Source: Stenogyne calaminthoides
Taxonomy: Eukaryota; Streptophyta; Magnoliopsida; Lamiales; Lamiaceae
NCBI GenBank assembly: GCA_037126765.1
Contig: JBBCBC010000024.1
Span: 18,263,554-18,327,553 of the forward strand
Reading direction: 5' to 3'
DNA: 64,000 nt
A model generated the notes under the pieces. That model did no database searches and was not told where the DNA came from. It saw only the letters and a program-made list of their open reading frames with translations. Below, one piece after another: positions 55,632-64,000 of the stretch (position 1 is the first letter of the stretch; each line of letters begins with the position of its first letter). A program made the position numbers and the translations under genes.

Positions 55632-57125
55632 ATGGAAAGAAACAACCAGCGAGCTACTCCTATCAAAGAGCTTGAAATGATACCAGTCGACCCCTCTCGA
55701 ACAGAATTAAGTGTGACTATCGGGGCCCAGATCCCCGGCGACATGCGAGCTCAAATGATAGACTTCCTCAATCAAAATCTAGATGTTTTCGCATGGTCGC
55801 ACGAAGATATGGTGGGCATCAACCCCGAGGTTGCTTGTCACAAATTAAACATCGATCCGACGTGAAAGCCTGTCTCTCAGAAAAGAAGAAAGTTCAGCTC
55901 CGATAAATACGTGGCTCTGGCCGAGGAAGTAAAGAAGTTAATAGATAACAAACTAATTGAACAAGTTGACCATCAACAATGGGTAGCCAACGCAGTCCTG
56001 GTCAAGAAGGCGAAAAACTCCTGGTGACTATGTATCGATTTCACCGATCTCAACAAAGCATGCCCAAAAATTACTTCCCCATGCCGCACATCGATCACCT
56101 CGTCGATAACACTACCGGACACGAGATGATGACCTTTATGGGCGCTTTCGCCGCATACCATCAGATAGCCATGCACGAAGATGACCAGCATTACACATCT
56201 TTTCTAACTGAGAAAAATGTATATTGTTGGAAGAGGATGCCTTTCGATTTGAAGAACGCGGGAGCAACCTACCAACGCCTGGTGAAAAGAATGTTTGCCG
56301 ATGAGATAGGGAAGACCATGGAAGTCTACATCAACGACATCATCGTAAAGAGCGAAAAGAAGGAAGATCATCTGGGCCACCTCGCCCAAACTTTCAACAT
56401 CCTGAGGAAGTATAACAGGTGACTAAATCTGAAGAAGTGCAGTTTCAGAGTTGGTTCAGGTTGGTTTTTAGGACACATCATCAGCCAGCAAGGTATCGAA
56501 GCTAACCCTACAAAGATCAAAGCAATCATGGATATGAAATCACCTCGCCATGTCAAGGAGGTGCAAAGGCTAATCGGATGTTTAGCAGTCCTGAATCGGT
56601 TCATCTCCAGGATGGGGGACAAGTGCAAACCATTTTTTGAAACAATGAAGAAAGGCAAATTCTCTTGGACTCCACAATGTCAAGCCGCTTTCTTGAAACT
56701 CAAAGTGTACCTTTCGAACCCACAAATCTTAGCAAAACCCATCCCGGGAGAGAAGCATTTTCTATATTTGGCCGCTTCAGAATCAGCCCTCAGTGCAGTA
56801 TTAGTCCGAGCAGAAGGGCAGTTTCATTTGCCTATATTCTTCGTCAGCCAAACTGTAAATGATGCCGAGCTCAAATGTCCACCACTTGAGAAGCTCGCGT
56901 ACGCATTAGTCATGAGTGTCTGAAAGCTTCGACAATACTTCTTCGATCATCAAGTAGAAGTTCTGACCACCATGCCACTAAGATAGATTCTACATCGACC
57001 ATACACAATAGGACGATTGCTGAAATGGTCCATCGAACTAGGACAATTTGGAATTACATTCGCACCACGAACAACGATTAAAGCTCAGGTCCTTGCTGAT
57101 TTTATAACCAAGCTCAGCTTTCCCT
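55632..57125 (+). pseudogene. pol: Tat reverse transcriptase and first RNase H
   Basis: RT: HEDMVGINPEVACHKLNID, then VKKLIDNKLIEQVDHQQWV, DFTDLNKACPK, DHLVDNTTGHEMMTFMGAF, and the catalytic site YINDIIVKSEKKEDH at 56326-56370, where the first Asp of YVDD is Asn. RNase H: SPRHVKEVQRLIGCLAVLNR, then GKFSWTPQCQAAFLKLK and AASESALSAVL. The catalytic Asp of this RNase H is also replaced (LAASESAL where the family has Ser-Asp or similar). Stops at 56025, 56420 and 56921 are TGA in place of an expected Arg codon. TAG at 56984 is in place of Gln. Confidence 0.88.
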
Positions 57126-57133
57126 AGAAGACC

Positions 57134-57540
57134 TAGGAGATGATCGATGTCCCCTGAGAGTTGTATGTCAATGGCTCTTCGACGAGCACTCGAGCTGGGG
57201 CTGGATTGGTCCTAATCAGTCTCGAGCAGCAATCCTTCACCACAGCCATCAGTTTTGATTTCCACGCTACCAACAACAAAGCAGAATACAAAGCCTTGAT
57301 AAATGATTTGGAGATGACAATGGCCATTGGTGTACGCAAGTTAAAACTCTACAGCGACTCCCAACTGGTCACATGTCAGGTGGCAGGAGAATATGAGGCG
57401 AGAGGCGAACAAATGATTAAATACCAGTAAATATCCAAAAGCCTCATGGAAAAATTCAAACAAGTGTACATCGAGTTAATCCCATGAACGGACAACACTC
57501 AGGCAGATGCATTAGCTCGACTTGGACAAATCAAGTAAGA
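57134..57540 (+). pseudogene. Second (archaeal-type) RNase H domain of the Tat element
   Basis: ELYVNGSSTSTRAGAGLVLI starts it; the first catalytic Asp (expected in YVDGSS) is Asn at about 57167-57169. NNKAEYKALINDLEMT keeps the Glu, and LYSDSQLVTCQVAGEYEARG keeps the next Asp. It ends NTQADALARLGQI before the insertion at 57543. A second RNase H after the first is typical of the Tat group. Confidence 0.85.
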
Positions 57541-57542
57541 CT

Positions 57543-59190
57543 TGTTGGGAAATACGGGGTGCCCGGATCTATTCGAGGTGTATTTAAATACATATTTAAT
57601 TTAATCAATGAATTACTAACATGAATCAATCCTAAATTAATTAATTCAACATAATAATTAAATAAATAACAACAACATGTGTACACGCAATCCACGTAAA
57701 TCCTAAGCATGTAGAATCTAGGAGTTACGAAATTACATACCTCTTGAAGTGACAACCGTTGAGACGATGGATCAACCCAAAGTGCCTTCCCAAATATGTC
57801 ACACGTCCACGTACGTAATCCGGTGGAAGGATTCTCACGAACGATTTTTAATAAAAGAGAAAATAAAATTATTGCACCACCTTTGTGGATTTCTAATTTT
57901 TCCAAGACTGAAATTCTATTGGGGATGAAAAATTCATCCCCAATTTATAAGATCAAAGGGGACAAAAATTGTGCCCTAAAAGGTGATATGGGAAATTTCT
58001 TTGTATCTTCCCAAGATATAATCTTGAATATATCTCATATATTCTATTTTCCATATAAATCACAAAATATCTTTTCTTCCCTTTCAAGAATTTATGGGAT
58101 AGTCTTGTATTTCAAGAATACTTATATCTTTCCATAAAATCTTTTCAAGAAAATCTTTCCTCTTGTTTTTCCCATAATTTTCGAAAAAATAGGAACAAAT
58201 TAGGCCATAATATTTTTCTCTCATTTTCATTAATTGGACTTATATTCGGCTATTTGAGGGGCCTTTAGGAGAATTAAGATTGGACCTCCAATGGGCTCTG
58301 AATTTCTTAATATTGAGCCACAATATTATTCAGCCCATTAATATTAATTTACTCAACTATAAAATTAATATTTAACTATCCATCTTAATCCATATTACGA
58401 TGTTACAATAATATGGCTCCTGGTTATTATTTATCGTGTTTAAGATTATCCAGTCTATTAATTAATTAAGCCACTGATAAGCTTTATATTAATTAATATC
58501 TTTGTCCTTGGAGTAAAGACAGCTCAACATTATTATCCATGCAGGAAATAAATTTCCACTTGCAAAATTTGGTATGATAAAACTTCTGAGCCCACCAAGG
58601 GGACAAATCACACAAGACTTGCTTGCACACGTTGCTCTGTATTAAATCTTAGCAATTGTCATATAATTAATAATATTGCCCAACATGCAAAGTATAGAAT
58701 CACTGTCCGACTCTAAACCCAACACAGATCAAAACAATAAATATTAATTACACACAATTCTATTTAAGTGAAAGAGGTTAAGAAATCAATAACAACTGAG
58801 GTCTAATTCTTCATCTCTTAAGTCAGTGTGGAAGAATTTATCCTCTCTGTAGGTCCTCTTCAACACATCATAATGTGCTAGTGCAATCTTTGGCTCAAGA
58901 CAAGCCAATCTGAGCTTTGCACTTCAACCTCTACCAATGGAGTGTTCAATTCCATCTAGGTTGTGAAGTTGTACTTTTATTTACAAGGAACTGTTAATGT
59001 GATCTTATGTGATCGGGTATCACCACATTAACTAAAATATAATATTGTACTAATATTGAATGGTTTGTAATAAATAATTAACATTCATTTATATTTAAAC
59101 CAACAGTGATGAAATATTTTATATTCAGAAAATAAGAGTTACATGAGTTCGTTATTACGTAAAAGCATACTTTCGCGCATAACCCCAACA
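57543..59190 (-). mobile_element. Solo LTR (family S, copy 2), 1648 bp, TSD AGACT/AGACC
   Basis: TGTTGGGAAATACGG to AACCCCAACA. The flanks AGACT (57538-57542) and AGACC (59191-59195) differ at one base. Internal blocks such as GGAGTTACGAAATTAC, CCTTTAGGAGAATTAAGATT and TAGGTCCTC match the other copies. TATA-like TTTATAAG is near 57938. It lies between the second RNase H and the integrase of the Tat element. Confidence 0.88.
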
Positions 59191-60155
59191 AGACCATCAA
59201 ACACTTATATAGAAGTTTTCCAAGTCGCAACCCCGGAAATCAATTGGATGACTGAAATCAAAGCATACATTGAGAATGGGACGTTGCCAGATGACAAAGC
59301 CTTAGCTCGCCGGCTACAGCTAAGGGCAGCGAGGTATACCATAATCGACAATCAACTCTACAAACGAAGTTTCTCACTACCCCTTCTGAAATGCATCACA
59401 CCGGAAGAAGGTCAAGTCATTTTGAAAGAAATTCATGATCACACCGCGGGGAAATCACTTGTTTACAAAATGATCAGACAAGGTTATTTATGGTTAACTT
59501 TCAGGAAAGACGTGATAGCATACGCGAAAACATGTCGCCAATGTCAATTTTTTTCCCCGACTATCAAGCGAGCTCCGAAAGAGCTCGCCTCTATCTACAA
59601 CCCATGGACATTCGTGAAATGGGGGATCGACCTAATTGGTCCTTTTCCAAAGGCCCCAGGCAGTTCGAAGTTTGCGATAGTTGCGGTGGATTATTTTACC
59701 GAATGGGCAGAAGAAGAATCCTTGGCAACAATCACCCAAGAAAAGATAATCCGTTTCATCTGGAAGAACATCATTCGTCGGTTCGGCCTCCCACAGGTGA
59801 TCATCACGGATAACGGGAAGCAGTTTGATAGATGTGAGATAGATGCCTTTTTTTACAAAGTGAAAAATTGGGAAGTTGTTCTCTACTCCTTACCACCCCA
59901 GTCGAACGGACAAGTCGAAGCCATGAACAAGATAATCAAACACACCTTGAAAACCCAGCTCATCGAATCAAAAGGATTATGGGCTTTCAAACTTCCTAAT
60001 ATCCTATGGTCATAACGAACTACATTTCGAAACTCCACGGGCGAAACACCTTTTGCTTTAGCTTTCAGAACAGAAGCTGTCATCCCCACCAAAGTCGCGG
60101 TCCGAGCCATAGAACCTCATAGACAATCACCGAGGACAACGACCGAGCTATTTAT
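59191..60155 (+). pseudogene. pol: Tat integrase
   Basis: Starts in the linker (DWMTE-like NWMTEIKAYIENGTLPDD). The zinc-binding part has EIHDHTAGKSLVYKMIRQGY and CRQCQFFSP; the core has WGIDLIGPFPKAP (Asp), IITDNGKQFD (Asp) and NGQVEAMNKIIKH (Glu). It is open until 60015; the TAA at 60013 follows a frame change, and reading in another frame gives the YHRILGS-type and AVIPTKVAVR-like blocks before 60155, where a solo LTR entered. Confidence 0.9.
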
Positions 60156-60291
60156 TGTTGGGAAATAAGTTGCACAGATATATTCGGGGTGAATATTTAA
60201 ATACAAATTTAATTCTTATAATTATTACTAGCATGAATTAATCCTATATTAATTCAAATAATAATCCAACAACATATCATTTATATAATTA

Positions 60292-61634
60292 TGTTGGTCC
60301 CGAAAAACCCGATTTAAAACTCGTAAAATCTCAATGGGAGGTGACTTAAAATTTTTGTTTTTTTTCGAATGTGTTATGCAGATTTGCTAAAGTATGTATG
60401 ACAGTTAATATGAAAGTAAATAAGAACACACGTATTTTTATAGTGGTTCGGACAACTCGTCCTACATCCACTCTTCCCTTCATGGGGCACCAACTTAACC
60501 AACAGATGTTTACCGAGTTCTCACTCAAACGGGACTTATCACCCTCACGGGATCGCCTACCCTCCCTTTCGGGATTGCTTAGATGTTTACCGAGTTCTCA
60601 CTCAAACGGGACTTATCACCCTCACGGGATCGCCTACCCTCCCTTTCGGGATTGCTAGATGTTTACCGAGTTCACACTCACCTACAAACTTAACCGACTG
60701 ATTTGGGTAAGGTTTGTTTGGTTTCCAACTAGGTTGAGATTTTCCCTTACATTTGTTTAGCCTCAATGCTAAGGATGGGAAAATCTCTCTAAGTTTAGGA
60801 TATAGCATTTGTGCTTAGATCTATTGAAGAACACTCTTGGGTAAATTTGGATATGTAATGCTCTGTGTTCTTGAATGGAGATGCTTGAATATTTGGCTTT
60901 AATCTTCACTTTGCAGCAAACTCCATCATCTTCTTTTGAAGATAGTGCAATGTATTTATAGTGTGGATTTGAATATTACAGTTGGAGAGTAATATTCAAA
61001 TCCATACTAATAGTCTTCCACTTTTCTTTGTCCTATTGCACTGTTGTTTCCAGCTTTATGTCACATTCATATATGTGTTGTTATCTTCTTATTGTCCAAA
61101 TTGCTTTTGTGTCTCTAACGGATCGATCGGCTATTCAGATCTGTATGCATATTTCGGTCCTGCTTTGAAATTTGGTCTGCAGATTTCGGTTTGGTGCAGT
61201 CCGGTGCAGTGCAGTGCAGTTCATCGATTCGGCAAGATTAATCTTTGCGATTCGGCGATCGATCTTGCATCGATTCGAGATATCGATCTTGCATTAGTTC
61301 AACATCGATCTCTTGCAAAGATTCGGCATCGATCTTGAATCGATTCGGCATCAAGATCTTGCATCGATTCAAAGATCGATCTTGCATTAGTTCAAGATCG
61401 ATCTTGAATCGATTCAAAGATATCGATTCAGAATCGCCTGGCGGTCGAAATCGCAATGCGATTCGAACCGATTTCTTCTTCTTCTGATTTCTGATTTCTT
61501 CTTCTTCTGATTTCTGATTTCTTCTTCTTAACTTGTTCTCTCGTTTCCCCTCACATTGTTATCTGTAGGTTAATTTAAATAACACAAGTTGATAATGTTT
61601 TGGCATAATTTATCAAAACTAAAATATCCCAACA
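60292..61634 (-). mobile_element. Solo LTR related to the non-autonomous element, 1343 bp, TSD AATTA
   Basis: TGTTGGTCCCGAAAAACC to ATATCCCAACA, with AATTA at 60287-60291 and 61635-61639. It shares with 48396-50035 the blocks TTTATAGTGGTTCGGA, CTCACGGGATCGCCTACC and TTGATAATGTTTTGGCATAA. Degenerate repeats of the LTR array lie at 60505-60660. It lies inside copy 3 of the other solo-LTR family. Confidence 0.9.
61230..61530. repeat. Degenerate GATCTTGCATCGATTC and TTCTTCTTCTGATTTCTG repeats
   Basis: At 61250-61440 words of the type GATCGATCTTGCAT and CGATTC repeat about ten times. At 61478-61530 TTCTTCTTCTGATTTCTGAT repeats. The same place in the related LTRs holds CTTCTGATCAG-rich sequence, so the CGAT words may be altered CTGAT or CAGAT words. 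Confidence 0.6.
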
Positions 61635-63343
61635 AATTAATTCACGTAAATCCTACGCATGCGGAATCCTATGAGTTTACGTGAACGTACCTCTTGGGAT
61701 GGCAGTGGTCTGGCTGATTAGACTAACCAAAAGAACTTCCCAAGTATTCCCTTAATCCTTGTTCGACTATCCGGTGGTAGGACACTTGTGAACAATTAAC
61801 AAAAGGAAAAATAAATTATGTTGCACCACCTTTGTGGATTTACTAATTTTTCCAGCACATGGAATTGTACTTGGGAATGAAAGAATCATCCCCTATTTAT
61901 AGAGCACAAGTGGTCGAAATTTTGGCCAAAAAATAATGTGGGAAAATCTTTTCTTGATCTCCAAGAAATCTTGAATATATCTCCTATATTATTTTTTCCA
62001 TAATTATAATATTCCACAAAATCCCACCTACTCTTTGTTATGGATAATTTCGAAAATTATGAGTCAAGATTCCAAGATTTGGATCTTCTTGAAAAATTTA
62101 TGAGATATTCTTGTATTTCAAGAAATACATATCTTCCATAATATCTTTTCAAGTAAATCAAGAAAATCTTTCTTGCCCTTAATTTATCAAAATTTTCGAA
62201 ATTCTCTTATAGATAACCAAGTGGGAGATTTCTTGAATTTAATGAGATAATCTTGTATTCCAAGAATACATATCTTCATTCCATAACAAAATTCAAAGAA
62301 AATCTTTCTCCCCTTTTATCCATAAATTTCGAAATAAATGAGGAAAAATAAGCAACAATATTTATTTTATTTTAAACACCTTTTTCAGTTATTGGACTAT
62401 ATGTTGGACTACTCAGGGGGCCTTTAGGAGAATTAAGATTGGACCTTCTAATGGATCTTGAATTATCAATATTGAGCCACAATATTATTCAAGCCCATAA
62501 ATATTAATTAATCCCACTACATAATTAATATTGCACTATCCATCTTAACCCATATTACAGTCAATATGGCTCCCGGTTATTATTTCCCGTGTTTAAGATT
62601 ATTCAGCCCATTAATTAATTCAAGCCACTGAAATAGCTTTCCATTAATTAATATATTTTGTCCTTGGTCAAGGAACGGTTCAACATTATTATCCATACCG
62701 AAAACTAATTCCACTTGCAAGATTTGGTATGATAAAGCTTATGAACCTCCCAAGGGGGCAAATCAAACAAGAGTACTTGCACACGATTCTCCGTATTAAA
62801 TCTTAGCAATCACATGTGACCAATAATATTGCCCAAGATAAAAAGTATTGAATCTCGTTGATTCTCTACCCATGATATGTCAAAGCAATAGTTACCAACC
62901 ACACGTGATCCTATTTAATGAACTAAGATTAAGAAATAACGAACCACTAAGGTCTAATTCTTCCTTGTTCAGTTCTGAAGAATTTGTCCTCCTGTAGGTC
63001 CTATTCAGTGCATCAGTCATGTACTAGTGTAATCTCTTGGTCAAGACAAGTCAATCTGAGCCTTACACTTCAACCTTTCACGATGGATTGTTCATTTCCA
63101 TCTAGGTCGTGAATGGCGTACTTTTAGTTACAAGGGACTGTTAATTTAATTTTCTGTGATCTGGTATCACTAAATTAACTACAATGTAACACGTACTATT
63201 TATTGAACAGTGACGCAGTAAATATATGTAACATTCAATAATATTTAAAGCATCAGTGATAAACAATTTATTTCAGTAAATAAGTCCAAAATTCAGTTTT
63301 GATTATACAAAGTAAAAGCATACTTTCCAGTATAATCTCAACA

Positions 63344-63645
63344 TTTATCTCAGACTCGACCTCCTCAAAGAAAGAAGGATAGATGCCGACTTAAAGAATG
63401 CGAACTACAAGCAAAAGTCGGAGAAATATTACAACTCAAAGATCAAAATTCGAAAGTTCAAAGTGGGAGACCTCGTCCTACGAAAAATTATCGGTGTCCA
63501 GAAGGGAGTGTTCAGCCCGACCTGGGAAGGCCACCTGAGAATTTCGAAGTGTCTACCCAATGGGGCTTACGAGCTGGAAGACACCCATGGCATTCCCGTT
63601 CAGTATCCATGGAACACAGTCTATCTTAAGAAGTTTTATCAGTAG
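63344..63645 (+). pseudogene. pol: C-terminal end of the Tat integrase
   Basis: After the TSD the frame resumes with SDSTSSKKEG-like sequence in one frame, or LRLDLLKERRIDADLKN in the frame that joins 60155. Then come KIRKFKVGDLVLRKIIG, TWEGHLRISKCLPNGAYEL and WNTVYLKKFYQ, the normal end of a Tat polyprotein (GPY/F-like module). Stop at 63643-63645. Confidence 0.85.
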
Positions 63646-63836
63646 TTTCAGATTCTCAGTCATATCTCCTTTCTAAGTTGTCAAATTTAGGAATAAAATC
63701 AATTTTACGTTTCACTCATGTACGTTTTACAATTTTTAACATTTAAAACTTTGGGGGCCAGTCCCCGACCTCTCACGAGTTCAATCATAGAATAGGTTCC
63801 CAAACGAAAAAATTGAAGTTAAGGGAATGCAGTTCT
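63646..63836 (+). other. 3' untranslated stretch of the Tat element
   Basis: About 190 bp with ACTTTGGGGGCCAGTCC, the start of the long region that usually precedes the 3' LTR in this group. The 3' LTR itself was not reached. Confidence 0.6.
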
Positions 63837-64000
63837 TGTTGGGGAATTAATTGCCCGGATCTATTCGGGATGAATATTTAAATACAAATTTAATTCTAAC
63901 AATTATTACTAGCATGAATTAATCCTATATTAATTCAAATAATAATTCAACAACAAATCATGCATACAAATTCGCCACATAAATCCTACGCATGCGGAAT
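63837..64000 (-). mobile_element. LTR of family S, copy 4, cut by window end
   Basis: TGTTGGGGAATTAATTGCCCGG followed by CTATTCGGGATGAATATTT, matching copy 3 closely (60156 on) and copies 1 and 2. The base string GTTCT precedes it and would be its TSD. Whether it is solo or part of a longer element cannot be seen. Confidence 0.85.

Larger units (their letters stand above)
60156..63343 (-). mobile_element. Solo LTR (family S, copy 3), TSD TTTAT, with nested insertion
   Basis: TGTTGGGAAATAAG to TAATCTCAACA, with TTTAT at 60151-60155 and 63344-63348. Without the nested LTR (60292-61634 plus one TSD) it is 1840 bp. TATA-like CCCTATTTATAGAG is near 61890; on - this is CTCTATAAATAGGG. It interrupts the end of the Tat integrase, which continues at 63344. 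Confidence 0.9.
52179..63836 (+). mobile_element. Ty3/Gypsy element of the Tat lineage, 3' LTR outside window
   Basis: 5' LTR, gag, protease, RT, RNase H, a second RNase H-like domain and integrase are all on +. The zinc knuckle of the form CxxH...GH..EHC, the FTDLNKACPK block and a second RNase H domain after the first are characters of the Tat group. Two solo LTRs (57543-59190, 60156-63343) interrupt it. The 3' LTR would lie beyond 64000, with a further LTR insertion at 63837. Numerous CGA-to-TGA and CAG-to-TAG stops show an old, methylated, inactive copy. Confidence 0.9.

Noticed and set aside
61238..61487. Repeat-rich small proteins on both strands
   Set aside because: Open only because of the CGAT-word repeats in a solo LTR.
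52179..64000. Endogenous pararetrovirus
   Set aside because: LTRs, integrase and a second RNase H are present, and no movement or coat protein domains were seen.

Overview
This window is plant nuclear DNA, most likely from a eudicot (the species cannot be named from sequence alone). It is a gene-poor block built almost entirely of LTR retrotransposons nested inside one another. No intact host gene was found. The evidence for a plant is a chromodomain-bearing Tekay/Del Ty3-Gypsy element, Sirevirus-type Ty1-Copia elements with an envelope-like third gene, and a Tat-lineage Gypsy element with a second RNase H. Initiator-Met-tRNA primer sites and 5-bp target duplications also fit.

Layout. 1-6660: 3' part of a Tekay-like chromovirus on + (RT, RNase H, integrase, chromodomain, 3' LTR). 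Its integrase is split by a 1.7-kb solo LTR at 2240-3946. 6661-13880: AT-rich DNA without genes, holding a foldback repeat, a truncated Sirevirus-type LTR and a divergent LTR. 13881-18173, continuing at 48320-48395 and 51956-52178: a head-to-head inverted duplication of a small spliced gene of uncertain identity, perhaps the N-terminus of a Mutator-like transposase, plus a tandem duplication. 18174-48319: a Sirevirus on - (copy 1, TSD GATAT). Its 5' LTR is split by a second Sirevirus on + (copy 2, 32528-46960, TSD CTCTA). 48396-51955: a short non-autonomous LTR element (TSD ACATG) inside the remaining arm of the inverted duplication. 52179 to the window end: a Tat-lineage Gypsy element on + with a 702-bp 5' LTR. 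It is split by two solo LTRs (57543-59190 and 60156-63343), the second of which contains another solo LTR (60292-61634). A further copy of the solo-LTR family starts at 63837 and runs off the window.

Each autonomous element would work as a unit: gag for the particle, then protease, integrase, reverse transcriptase and RNase H for copying and insertion, with LTR, primer site and polypurine tract as cis signals. All coding copies here are broken. Copy 2 carries a 5.3-kb internal inversion and a deletion of the RT core. The Tat copy carries stops of the CGA-to-TGA type and Asp-to-Asn changes at catalytic sites.

The most unusual signal is in the sequence itself. In many stretches of the Sirevirus and non-autonomous elements, CAG and CTG in one copy are matched by CG in its sister copy, even between the two LTRs of one element. 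This is opposite to methylcytosine decay and suggests systematic miscalling of CHG-methylated DNA in the assembly. If so, many apparent frameshifts here are not real. A second point of interest is an antisense transcription-unit-like stretch (TATA box, overlapping uORF and ORF, roughly 110-codon ORF, plant-like 3' end) retained in both Sirevirus copies between RNase H and the envelope-like gene.
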